This document shows positions 45,236 to 53,240 of a stretch of DNA of 59,825 nucleotides, one piece after another (position 1 is the stretch's first letter; every line of letters starts with the position of its first letter). The stretch is from positions 1 through 59,825 of the forward strand of contig JAEXYZ010000116.1 in NCBI GenBank assembly GCA_023405135.1, written 5' to 3'. The translations under genes were made by a program, and so were the position numbers. The notes below the pieces were generated by a model, which saw nothing but the letters and a program-made list of their open reading frames with translations, made no database searches and had not been told where the DNA came from. The stretch is from Bacillota bacterium (GTDB taxonomy: Bacteria > Bacillota > Bacilli > Bacillales_A > Planococcaceae).

Positions 45236-45352
45236 TTAATGAAGTCTCTTATTTTTAATAAAATGTTTTAGAATCGTATAGATAAACAGTAGTGTAAAGA
45301 TTGATGGCAGTAGTAGAATCAAGAAAACCATAAACAATATGAGATTTAGCAT
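45236..45352 (-). CDS. micro membrane protein, 38 aa
   Basis: A frame of 38 codons, ATG 45352, encodes one long hydrophobic helix (MLNLILFMVFLILLLPSIF...) with a basic end (KHFIKNKRLH). AGGTG lies nine bases upstream and the start is only one base from the stop of the gene before it. It is probably translated with that gene. The role is unknown. Confidence 0.5.
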   Translation of the reverse strand: MLNLILFMVFLILLLPSIFTLLFIYTILKHFIKNKRLH

Positions 45353-45353
45353 A

Positions 45354-45551
45354 TTAGAAAGCACCTGCATTCGTTTGAGAAATCAAATAGAATCCGAAGA
45401 TGATTACACCTACGTGGTAGAAATCAAGTGACTGAATAAAGCTCTCAGGGAGCGTTTGATTCGGAGCCGATTTGTGTACAGTAAGCATGTCTTGAAGTAA
45501 ATTGATGCATGTTACGATTACTAGGAACACACCAACGAATAGACTACCCAT
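45354..45551 (-). CDS. small membrane protein upstream of the terminase genes
   Basis: A 65-residue protein beginning MGSLFVGVFLVIVTC, with two predicted membrane helices (residues 2-20 and 46-62) and a short hydrophilic loop between them. GGTGAGGA before ATG 45551 supports this start over the longer frame to 45602. The start lies within the end of the gene upstream. Unknown; in size and topology it could act in lysis control or superinfection exclusion. Confidence 0.55.
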   Translation of the reverse strand: MGSLFVGVFLVIVTCINLLQDMLTVHKSAPNQTLPESFIQSLDFYHVGVIIFGFYLISQTNAGAF

Positions 45552-45732
45552 TGTCCTCACCACCTTCTTCGGAAGGCAGCGTAAAGTTAAGGCTCTTTTC
45601 AATCTCTTGTGTTGTCGTAATTAGACGTAGTTCTAATTCTCTTCTGATGTCCTGAGTCAAGAAACGATTGTCTAATGTCTTAACTAAACGGTCGTAGTAT
45701 TCAAACAGTGCCGATAATTGTTCTACGTTCAT
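45544..45732 (-). CDS. small helical protein of unknown function
   Basis: A 62-residue protein beginning MNVEQLSALFEYYDRLVK, almost wholly helical and ending in an acidic tail (SEEGGEDNG). The ATG at 45732 with TAGGGA upstream is preferred to the first in-frame ATG (45765). It overlaps the next gene. No family recognised. Confidence 0.5.
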   Translation of the reverse strand: MNVEQLSALFEYYDRLVKTLDNRFLTQDIRRELELRLITTTQEIEKSLNFTLPSEEGGEDNG

Positions 45733-45775
45733 ATGAGTCCCTACTTTCAATTTGAAAATATTCAAATGTAATCGA

Positions 45776-45838
45776 GTGGGAAATTAATTCCCACTACTGT
45801 CTGAAAATTCTGTATATAGTGGGAAATTAATTTCCCAC
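45776..45838. repeat. pair of GTGGGAAATTAATTTCCCAC palindromes
   Basis: Two palindromes lie 24 bases apart: a 19-bp near-perfect one (45776-45794) and a perfect 20-bp one (45819-45838). They sit between the terminator of the HNH gene and the first small gene of the packaging operon. They could be operators for a dimeric protein, or RNA hairpins. Confidence 0.7.
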
Positions 45839-45839
45839 A

Positions 45840-45871
45840 AAAATAAAAGAGCTGCCCTAGTGAGACAGCTC
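45840..45871 (-). terminator. terminator of the HNH endonuclease gene
   Basis: GAGCTG (45849-45854) and CAGCTC (45866-45871) form a short stem with TTTTATTTTT following on the minus strand, 15 bases past the stop. Confidence 0.75.
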
Positions 45872-45885
45872 CTGAATATTTATTG

Positions 45886-46407
45886 TTATGCCAGTTTCCA
45901 CTGGTAGCCTTTATGAGTTTTAAGTTTTCCTCTGACACATCGAGATATTGATGATTGTGCGAAGCCTTCATAATTGGCTTCTGTCATTGAGTTGAAATAT
46001 AGTGTTTGTTTTTCGTTGTAAGCAATTACTGGCTTTGACAGTCGTTGATTTCGAGTGCCGTAGTTTAGATTGTACTCTTGCGTACACCATTCTAGATTTG
46101 AGTAATGGTTGTTCGCTTTATCTTCATCTTTATGGTTTACCTGTATATATTCTTCTGGCCTTTTATTGTGTACAAATGCTTCAGCTACTAATCTATGGAC
46201 AAAGAATGATTTTTCCTCGCCGTTTTTTCGTAATCGTAAATGTTTGTAGCCTTTACGGTCTGTTGTCTGAGCCAGTATTTGACCTTTAATTTTTCTTGGG
46301 AAACCACTGCTCATTACAATGCGATCTAAACTTCTTACTTGTCCGTGTGAACTAACTTGATAATATCCTTCATAACCTTTGATGTCCTTCCAGATTACTC
46401 TTTCCAT
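45886..46407 (-). CDS. HNH homing-type endonuclease (NUMOD4-HNH)
   Basis: A 173-residue protein. The N-terminal NUMOD4 motif (VIWKDIKGYEGYYQVSSHGQVRSLD) is followed by an HNH/ICEA nuclease core (HRLVAEAFV...VNHKDEDKANNHYSNLEWCT, with the His-Asn-His residues) and a C-terminal helix-turn-helix DNA-binding module (FAQSSISRCVRGKLKTHKGYQWK). Such enzymes are mobile free-standing genes in phages. Its place beside the terminase also recalls HNH proteins that help cos phages to package; domain content favours the homing type. It has its own terminator. Confidence 0.88.
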   Translation of the reverse strand: MERVIWKDIKGYEGYYQVSSHGQVRSLDRIVMSSGFPRKIKGQILAQTTDRKGYKHLRLRKNGEEKSFFVHRLVAEAFVHNKRPEEYIQVNHKDEDKANNHYSNLEWCTQEYNLNYGTRNQRLSKPVIAYNEKQTLYFNSMTEANYEGFAQSSISRCVRGKLKTHKGYQWKLA

Positions 46408-46479
46408 TTCTAAAAAGCCTCCAATAAAAAACCTTTGAAAATTTTTTGTCTGGAGTGAAATGACATCTTACTCGTCAGG

Positions 46480-46571
46480 CTATAAAGTCTGTGAACCAGG
46501 TAAGGAAAAAGGAATTTGGGAGGAAGTTTTGAGGAGGTCGAAAAAACTTACCTGGTCTACACACTTTATAG
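46480..46571. repeat. 25-bp inverted repeat upstream of the HNH/packaging genes
   Basis: The arms 46480-46504 and 46547-46571 match as inverted copies in 22 of 25 bases and enclose 42 bases. The loop and the next stretch carry GGAGG-type repeats (GGGAGGA, GAGGAGG, GGGAGGA). It is the most structured piece of the 450-bp gap between HNH and the restriction gene and could be a packaging (cos/pac) or regulatory element. Confidence 0.65.
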
Positions 46572-46694
46572 ATTTTGGGAGGATAAGGACGAACAGACTA
46601 ATGACAGTCAACAAGTTTCGGTAGAGGAGTTTTTGATGTTTTCTGTTCACCCTTATACTATATAAGTAAAAAATGACTTTTCCTGGGGGGTAAA

Positions 46695-46754
46695 ATGGTT
46701 ATCTTAAGTGAAATATTTATTTTTATTGCTTCTATGAATTTAATTACTTCTTAA
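46695..46754 (+). CDS. possible 19-residue hydrophobic peptide
   Basis: A promoter-like pair (TTGATG at 46633-46638, 17 bases, TACTAT at 46656-46661) stands before a GGGGGG ribosome site and an ATG opening a 19-codon frame, MVILSEIFIFIASMNLITS. It is on the strand opposite to its neighbours. It may be chance, but the order promoter, ribosome site and hydrophobic peptide recalls type I toxins. Confidence 0.25.
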   Translation: MVILSEIFIFIASMNLITS

Positions 46755-46778
46755 AAACGCTATATCACATAGAAAAAT

Positions 46779-46850
46779 AAAAAAAATGAACCAATTTCTT
46801 AATGGTTACTAAGTCGTAAAGACTTTTTAAACATTAAGCTTATTGGTTCA
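46779..46850 (-). terminator. terminator of the Type ISP gene
   Basis: TGAACCAAT (46787-46795) and its complement (46842-46850) form the base of a long stem that continues inward with CTTAATG/CATTAAG and AAGTC/GACTT. Eight T follow on the minus strand. It lies ten bases past the restriction gene. Confidence 0.85.
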
Positions 46851-46860
46851 TTGCATAAAT

Positions 46861-49800
46861 TTATTCTTCTATTTCAAGTGGTGGTAAGCTATTTACTAAA
46901 TCTACTGTTTGAACAGATACATTAATAATTCTAAGTAATAAATTAAAAATGTATTTTTCATCATCTGAATAATTGTTTGGATCGTCTAAAATACCCGATT
47001 TTTTATCTTCTTTTATTTGATATTGATCCATAATCCATTCAATTGCTGATTTTCCATTAACAACAAATTCATATGCTTTCTCTGGTATATTCTCAATAGT
47101 TATATCCGTGTTAAAAATAATTTTATCTCTAACATCTTTTTTAGGAAACTTCATTTTTTTCACAGCATATGAAGGGTTAGTTTTTGCTTTTACAGAAACC
47201 TCAGGGCTCACTTGGACATTTTCATAATTTAAGTGTAATTTTATTAACTGTGAACCCACTTTTACAAATTCTTCTTTGTTTTTTAATATCGGGATTCTCG
47301 GTAGCCCTTTTGATAAATCATTTGCATATTTTTCTCTATATTCTTTAGAATGTAGAACTGCATAAATATAAGAAAATAATTCATCATCATTTAACGATAG
47401 TTGATTTTTAAATTCCGCCGTTGCGTTTGGTGTTGCTTCAGAAAATAATACATCTGGGAATCCTATATACATCGGGAAAACTTGTCCGTTGTCAATTAAC
47501 GCTGATTCTGGAATATTATCTGCAACTAATACTGAAAAGCCTTTTCTTGCTCCTGGTCCAGTAATCATCAAAACTTTATTACGTTCTTTAAATAATGAAT
47601 CAAATTTACCTGGTCGAGCAACTACCGCTCGATCATAATAGAGATATTTTTTCGTAAATGGGCGATATTGAGATAACACTATTTTCTTTTCATCTACCGA
47701 AATAATTTCCCCGTTAACTAATCTACGTTTTAGTTCATCACTCCAACTAATCTTTGATTCGTCTAATGTAATTTTTGTTAGCTTCTCTTTGTTGTCCTTT
47801 ATATTGGATAATCTATTAACATCATTATTATAATTTTCAACCATTCTGGTAATGGAATTTTGTAATGTTAATCTCGAGAAATTATAAACCCACTTATCTC
47901 TTTTTGTTTGAACACCTAATGACTTATAGTTGTATACAGAATCTGATGTACCTTGTAGCTCCATATATTTTAAATAATTTTCATCTCTTTGATTTATCCA
48001 ATCATTATTGGAATCTGGCAACACTTTTGTCCAACTTTTATTTAATATACTTCCTTCACTGCTTAATCTTTCAAGTTTTTCTCTTTTACTTAAAGAATCT
48101 CCTATATCGGAATAAAATATTTCATGATTTTGACTACCGTCTTTAACCATAATAATAATTGCTACACCAGTTAAAATATCGAATACATTTTGCCCCTCTT
48201 TTTTGGCTTCTACAGAAGATTTACCTCTTATCGAGCCTCGAAGATTGTACACATAAATATAATTATAGTCTTCATATAGGCATTTTCGTAATCCATCTGT
48301 ACTTGTCTTATCTATATATGAACTTGCTGTTATAAATCCTACAACGCCCTTGTCTTTTAATCTATCTGTTGACCATCGAAATGCTTTAATATAAGAATCA
48401 TATAGAGTATGAAGCGCATTTGCACTAGAGTACTTTGCATAGGTATCGGCAATTCTGTTTTCTAACAAAGGATACGACACATTTTCGTTATTATCATTTT
48501 CACTTCTTTGTCGTGCTGAATATGGTGGATTTCCTATAATTGCAAAGATAGGATTTTCCTGTTGCTTTTTTAATCGAATGTTATTTTCATCAAATAACTC
48601 ACTAATTAGTGATTCTTTTATTTCAGTGCTTTCAAATGTATCTGTTAGAACAATTCCTTCAAAAGGAACATACTCTCCACCATATAAATTATGGAATGTT
48701 TCCTCAATGTTAATTGCTGCAATGTAATAACTTAATAATACAATTTCATTTGCATGGATTTCTTGTGTATATTTACGTAATAAATCATCTTTTGAAATAA
48801 TTCCGCTTTGCAATAATCTTACGATAAAAGTCCCCGTACCTGTGAATGGATCAAGTACATGAACACCTTCACTTGCCAGTGATTTTCCAAAATGTTTTTT
48901 AAGCGCGTCATCAACAGAATGAATAATAAAATCAACAACTTCAACAGGTGTGAATACAATTCCTAGTCTTTCAGTCGTTTCTTTAAAACCTACTCTGAAG
49001 AATTTATCATAAAGCTGAATAATGATTTTTTGCTTACCTTCTAAATTATCAACACCTTCAGCACGTACTTTAACGCTTTCATAAAATGCATCAAGACGAT
49101 CTTGTTCCTTAGATAACCCATTTTTATCTAGGATTGAAATCATAGCTTCCATTGACTTCGAAACTGGATTTTTCTTAATAAACTCATACGTTTCGAACAA
49201 AGCTTCAAAGACAGGTTTTGTAATCATATGTTGTGCCAACATCTCAATAGCCTGTTCTTCACTAATTGAATCATTTAGGTTATATCGCAAACTCTTAAGG
49301 AACTTTTGGAATTCTTTGTATTCAACACTCTCGCGATTTTCTAACATTACTCTTATACGCATCATGTGTTGTTGTGCAATCTCAGCAACATCCTTAGACC
49401 AATCTTCCCAATAACGAACGTTACCAACTTTTCGAACTATTTTTCCATAAATAGCATTTTCCAAATCAGTCAACTCTGACCAATCAGCTTCCATTTGATA
49501 AGCTTCTGGCTCCCTCAAGCCACCTTTAGGTGCATCACCAACACTTGTCGTACCAATTACTGATGGTTTCTTCTTATTTAACTCCAGTTTATTAATCATA
49601 GAGTCAAAACGCTCATCTAAAGAACGTAAAGCATTGAGTACTTCCCAAACTACTGAGTATGTTTTATTATTATCCAACACACTATTTTCGTCGACACCTG
49701 CAGGTATCCCTATTGGTAAAATTACATAGCCATACTCCTTATCTGGAGCTTTACGCATTACTCGACCAACAGCTTGGGCAATATCAATCTTTGATTTACG

Positions 49801-51558
49801 TGGTTTCAAGAACATTACTGCGTCAAGATCTGGTATATCTACACCTTCTGTTAAAAAGCGTGCATTTGATAAAATGCGGCATGTATTTTCCGGGACGTCA
49901 GATTTCAGCCAAGCAATTTTTTCGTTTTTTTGCAGTGCGTTCATTGAACCATCTGCATGCTGAATTTCAACAGAAAATGCACCACTTGTTTCATAAAGAT
50001 ACTCTTCTACTACCTGTTGGAACATCTCTGTAATTAATTTAGATTCTTTAATAGTCCCAGTAAATGCGATTGCTCTTTTCATAGGTTTACCTTCTACTTG
50101 ATCTGAGTTACTTTTTCGTTTTACCAGACCATTCCAGCAACCAATGATTTTAGTAACATCATCAAAATGGAGCTCTTTTTCATTCGCCAACATTTGTTGG
50201 AATCTCTTTGCAACCACTTCTTCGTCTACTGCTAATATCATTACTTTATAATCTGTCAAAATGCCGTTCTTAACAGCGTCTCCGAATCCGATTCGATAGA
50301 ATTCTTCACCATACAATTCTGAGTCATTCATATCTGCAATAATAACCGAATTTTCCTTAGCCTTAGTTTTGGCATCTTCCCCATATACGCGAGGTGTTGC
50401 TGTTTGATATAGGCGTTTGGTAGCTTTAATATTTGTATCACTATGCACTTTAGTGAATGCTGACTCTTCTTTATTTAATTCTGTTTTCCCTGTAGTTCGA
50501 TGTGCTTCATCACAAATAACTAAGTCAAATTCATAAAAACCATGTTTTTGTGCTTCAATAATTACATCAATTGATTGATAAGTGCTGAATACAGTTAAGA
50601 ATTCGGTTTTTGTGTTATTTTCTTCAATTTTATTTTTGTATTCCAATAACTTTTCATAATTAGTTGTGGCTGGATAACCGATATCTGAAGCTGCGATATC
50701 TTCTAGTTCGGTTTCCCCTTTTTGTTTCGTTACTTTTCGGTCTGAACACACCGCGATTGAAGACATTTCATATCGAGTATCAGCATTCCAACTGCGTAGA
50801 GTTTGCGATAGCAACTGAATACTAGGTACTAAATAAAGGACACGAAAAACATCATTTTTCTTAGCCGCCAATTCTTCTGCGATCGCCATTGAAGTATACG
50901 TCTTCCCTGTACCAGGTGCCATGATTAGTTTGCCGCGATCTGCGGTTTTAAAGCCATCTACTACAGCTTTAATTGCAGGAATTTGATGCTTTCTCGGAGT
51001 TTTTTTATCTGCTATTTTCACTTCTTTAGGTTTATTAAATGAATAAGCAGACCAATCTATTTGACTCTCATAGAAATTTGATAAACCAATACGTTGGATA
51101 TCTTTGCTTCGATTTTCGAAAGCTTCCTCTGCATTTTGGGTCCATTCATCAGTAGAACTCACTAACAGACCTTTTGAATAATATGTCTTCCCAACTTCAT
51201 TAAAGAAAGAATCAATATCGTCTTTTCGAATTTTTTTATCTTTATCATAAAATTTACATTGAATTGCGACTAGTTCATCTGTTTCACGTTCTTTTGCTAC
51301 TAAGTCAACACCTGTGTCCTTTTTTGGAATATTGTATTCCGCAGGAACATCGCTTAATTTCCATACATTTTCATATAAACGCTTATACGTTGGCTCATTT
51401 TGTAGATATGCAATCGTTAACAATTCAAACAATGTGCCACGATCTCGCTGTGTCCTTTTTTCATCATCTATTTCATCCATTAATGAAATAAAACTTTTAT
51501 AGTTTTTCGCTTCCAACTTTTTCACCGTCCTGTTTACACTTTTGCATCCCTTTTTCAC
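46861..51558 (-). CDS. Type ISP restriction-modification enzyme (LlaGI-like, single polypeptide)
   Basis: A single 1565-residue protein that both methylates and cuts DNA. Order of parts: Mrr-like PD-(D/E)xK nuclease (1-180; Asp85 and QCK at 100-102), superfamily 2 helicase translocase (Walker A APGTGKT at 214-220, DEAH at 350-353, QAVGRVMR motif VI at 595-602), a helical coupler (about 650-860), an N6-adenine methyltransferase (DPFTGTGTF at 903-911, NPPY at 1010-1013) and a C-terminal target-recognition region (about 1015-1565). The length and order agree with LlaGI and LlaBIII. All catalytic motifs look intact. The start may be GTG 51558 or another GTG at 51525. It sits as accessory cargo between early and late phage genes, with its own terminator. 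Confidence 0.92.
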   Translation of the reverse strand: MKKGCKSVNRTVKKLEAKNYKSFISLMDEIDDEKRTQRDRGTLFELLTIAYLQNEPTYKRLYENVWKLSDVPAEYNIPKKDTGVDLVAKERETDELVAIQCKFYDKDKKIRKDDIDSFFNEVGKTYYSKGLLVSSTDEWTQNAEEAFENRSKDIQRIGLSNFYESQIDWSAYSFNKPKEVKIADKKTPRKHQIPAIKAVVDGFKTADRGKLIMAPGTGKTYTSMAIAEELAAKKNDVFRVLYLVPSIQLLSQTLRSWNADTRYEMSSIAVCSDRKVTKQKGETELEDIAASDIGYPATTNYEKLLEYKNKIEENNTKTEFLTVFSTYQSIDVIIEAQKHGFYEFDLVICDEAHRTTGKTELNKEESAFTKVHSDTNIKATKRLYQTATPRVYGEDAKTKAKENSVIIADMNDSELYGEEFYRIGFGDAVKNGILTDYKVMILAVDEEVVAKRFQQMLANEKELHFDDVTKIIGCWNGLVKRKSNSDQVEGKPMKRAIAFTGTIKESKLITEMFQQVVEEYLYETSGAFSVEIQHADGSMNALQKNEKIAWLKSDVPENTCRILSNARFLTEGVDIPDLDAVMFLKPRKSKIDIAQAVGRVMRKAPDKEYGYVILPIGIPAGVDENSVLDNNKTYSVVWEVLNALRSLDERFDSMINKLELNKKKPSVIGTTSVGDAPKGGLREPEAYQMEADWSELTDLENAIYGKIVRKVGNVRYWEDWSKDVAEIAQQHMMRIRVMLENRESVEYKEFQKFLKSLRYNLNDSISEEQAIEMLAQHMITKPVFEALFETYEFIKKNPVSKSMEAMISILDKNGLSKEQDRLDAFYESVKVRAEGVDNLEGKQKIIIQLYDKFFRVGFKETTERLGIVFTPVEVVDFIIHSVDDALKKHFGKSLASEGVHVLDPFTGTGTFIVRLLQSGIISKDDLLRKYTQEIHANEIVLLSYYIAAINIEETFHNLYGGEYVPFEGIVLTDTFESTEIKESLISELFDENNIRLKKQQENPIFAIIGNPPYSARQRSENDNNENVSYPLLENRIADTYAKYSSANALHTLYDSYIKAFRWSTDRLKDKGVVGFITASSYIDKTSTDGLRKCLYEDYNYIYVYNLRGSIRGKSSVEAKKEGQNVFDILTGVAIIIMVKDGSQNHEIFYSDIGDSLSKREKLERLSSEGSILNKSWTKVLPDSNNDWINQRDENYLKYMELQGTSDSVYNYKSLGVQTKRDKWVYNFSRLTLQNSITRMVENYNNDVNRLSNIKDNKEKLTKITLDESKISWSDELKRRLVNGEIISVDEKKIVLSQYRPFTKKYLYYDRAVVARPGKFDSLFKERNKVLMITGPGARKGFSVLVADNIPESALIDNGQVFPMYIGFPDVLFSEATPNATAEFKNQLSLNDDELFSYIYAVLHSKEYREKYANDLSKGLPRIPILKNKEEFVKVGSQLIKLHLNYENVQVSPEVSVKAKTNPSYAVKKMKFPKKDVRDKIIFNTDITIENIPEKAYEFVVNGKSAIEWIMDQYQIKEDKKSGILDDPNNYSDDEKYIFNLLLRIINVSVQTVDLVNSLPPLEIEE

Positions 51559-51608
51559 ATTTCAATTATATCAATAGATATTTTAAGTATAAACAGGCAT
51601 TATCGGTT

Positions 51609-52010
51609 TCACTCAATTTGTCTTCTATATTGCATGTAGCACAAGCTTTTTCCTGTGGATTTATAGAATTCATTAGTAGAAGTGTTGTATCGTACGTAGT
51701 CTTGTTTAGTGCATATTTTCATTTTATTGAAACTGTCGTAAGCTATAAAAGGTCTGCTACAAATTTCACATATGTGCCATCGCTTTGCTGTGATTTTGAC
51801 ATGGCGCCATGTAAGTTCACGGTTCAGTGGATTGTCTTTCAGGAGGCGATCTACAATCGCATGATATTGCTTGAGGTTCGATTTAAACAATTGAAAATCG
51901 TCCTGCAAATCTTGTTCTGATGTGTATTCCCCTGTCTGAAAAACAGACAGGAGTTTATCGGTCAAGTAATTACAAAGGACTTTACGCTCTTCTTTCGGGA
52001 GATGCATCAT
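51609..52010 (-). CDS. phage protein with zinc-finger-like cysteines, unknown
   Basis: A 133-residue protein. A helical first half (KVLCNYLTDKLLSVFQ...) is followed by a putative zinc-binding element with CEIC (around residue 83), a third Cys in KICTKQDYV and a fourth in SLCYMQYRR. No family is recognised. It overlaps the end of the gene upstream by four bases and is the last gene before the restriction enzyme on this strand. Confidence 0.6.
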   Translation of the reverse strand: MMHLPKEERKVLCNYLTDKLLSVFQTGEYTSEQDLQDDFQLFKSNLKQYHAIVDRLLKDNPLNRELTWRHVKITAKRWHICEICSRPFIAYDSFNKMKICTKQDYVRYNTSTNEFYKSTGKSLCYMQYRRQIE

Positions 52011-52750
52011 AGTTGAAACACCATCCCTTTATTGCCCGCTAAATCAGATGTTGTTCTGACTTTTTTACGACCAATGACTTTAAGTCCTTTCGCTTGATTC
52101 GAAAAGTCTTCATAAGCTACTTGATTCTCTTGGTCTTGATTACGGAAGTAGTCATAATTGGTCTTATTGTGAGCCGATGTGTTATGCGAAGGGTATTCAA
52201 CATCTATCGGTAACACCTCATTGAATTTAGGAGGCCCTTCTACACGTTGCTTTAGAACTTCTTTTGCCAGCTTATCTCGATGTTTTGTCAGATACAATAG
52301 TTGCGTCATGAGTGCATCTGACACATCAAAAGGTGACACTTTACCTGCTGAAACATTTTGAAGATGCTCTGTGAGCGTCTCAGAAGGCTTTGTAACTTCG
52401 TATTGATAGAAATTAGAAGGCTTACCTTCTAGAACTTCTACCATAATCTGAACGGCTTCTTCTTCTGTGTCTATGGCTTCTTCAATAGAAGTTCCTTCAT
52501 ATAACTGAATTTCCATAAAGCTCAATTGCAAAGCGTATCTCATCGTTAAAATGTTTAGATGTTTTGATTGTAGTAATGTAGAGCGTAAAGCTCGCTCTAT
52601 ATCCATTTTAATTACAATGACCATAGGGTCATAACTATACGTTCCTTGTTCAACCAGCTTGTAATAATTGTCTAGTAAGCTACGAACACCTTCTTGATTG
52701 TATTCATATAAATCCTCAATTGACTTCTGTTTTGTGTAAGTGTCAAACAT
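52007..52750 (-). CDS. phage protein of unknown function, possible regulator
   Basis: A 247-residue protein. The first half is helical; residues 55-110 (MDIERALRSTLLQSKHLNILTMRYALQLSFMEIQ...) resemble a sigma-region-4 or ArpU-like helix-turn-helix, where control of late genes is often coded. The second half is hydrophilic with many Asn and Gln (around residue 190-215). The location between replication and packaging genes suits a late regulator, but the match is weak. Confidence 0.45.
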   Translation of the reverse strand: MFDTYTKQKSIEDLYEYNQEGVRSLLDNYYKLVEQGTYSYDPMVIVIKMDIERALRSTLLQSKHLNILTMRYALQLSFMEIQLYEGTSIEEAIDTEEEAVQIMVEVLEGKPSNFYQYEVTKPSETLTEHLQNVSAGKVSPFDVSDALMTQLLYLTKHRDKLAKEVLKQRVEGPPKFNEVLPIDVEYPSHNTSAHNKTNYDYFRNQDQENQVAYEDFSNQAKGLKVIGRKKVRTTSDLAGNKGMVFQL

Positions 52751-52818
52751 TGCTCAATCTTCCTTTTGTCTATCCCTGTAGGCATATTCTTATCGGAAGT
52801 GTTTTTGAGAAGGTTATC

Positions 52819-52932
52819 TTAACGTGATGATTTTTCTTTTGCCTGAACTATAATAGCTCCAATCAGGACAGCAAAACCGTAAATTGGATTTACCATAGCA
52901 GCTATGCATGATAAAGGTAATAAATACAACAT
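52819..52932 (-). CDS. small membrane protein, 37 aa
   Basis: A 37-codon frame from ATG 52932, with AGGAGGT ten bases before it. The product (MLYLLPLSCIAAMVNPIYGFAVLIGAIIVQAKEKSSR) is a hydrophobic helix or hairpin with a basic end. The strong ribosome site argues for a true gene. Unknown role; it opens the short operon of the two genes that follow. Confidence 0.55.
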   Translation of the reverse strand: MLYLLPLSCIAAMVNPIYGFAVLIGAIIVQAKEKSSR

Positions 52933-53026
52933 TGAAGGCAACCTCCTTTGAATCTATTATTTTGTGACCTTCAATAATTAATTACGCCTATTATGTTTCT
53001 TACACACATTTTTAATAAAATTTTTA

Positions 53027-53056
53027 TTGATTTTTCTGTTCCTATTAAGCTATAAT
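53027..53056 (+). promoter_or_regulatory. plus-strand promoter
   Basis: TTGATT (53027-53032) and TATAAT (53051-53056) are 18 bases apart. The transcript would run rightwards, opposite to all nearby genes, into a hairpin at 53084-53114 (CAGGACTAAGG and its complement), which lacks a long T run. Confidence 0.65.
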
Positions 53057-53123
53057 CTAACAAGACAATTTAGAAAGCTTTATCAGGACTAAGGTTCAGA
53101 TTGCCTTAGTCCTGCTCTTATAT

Positions 53124-53240
53124 TTGACTACAATTTTAAGTACATGCTATAATAGATTTATCTAAAGTGCAAACCTTCCAATTGTTGTTTGGTTTACAAC
53201 GTGAGTAGGGCATCCGCCGGCCAGCGGGTGCTCTTTTTCT
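53124..53240 (+). ncRNA. candidate small antisense RNA at the 3' end of the primase gene
   Basis: A near-consensus promoter (TTGACT at 53124-53129, 18 bases, TATAAT at 53148-53153) is followed about 80 bases later by a textbook terminator: GGGCATCCGC (53208-53217) pairs with GCGGGTGCTC (53224-53233) and five T follow. In between, AAACC and GGTTT can pair. The RNA, from about 53160 to 53240, is antisense to the last 33 codons of the primase-like gene. It contains no frame with a ribosome site. Confidence 0.65.

Noticed and set aside
45762..45971. 69-codon minus-strand frame overlapping the end of the HNH gene
   Set aside because: It runs through the HNH terminator and the palindromes and has no ribosome site.
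45886..46407. HNH protein as a group I intron-encoded enzyme
   Set aside because: Neighbouring coding sequences are not interrupted and no intron fold was seen; it appears free-standing.
47865..48146. 93-codon plus-strand frame opposite the Type ISP gene
   Set aside because: A shadow of AT-rich coding DNA; no ribosome site and the opposite frame is a strongly supported enzyme.
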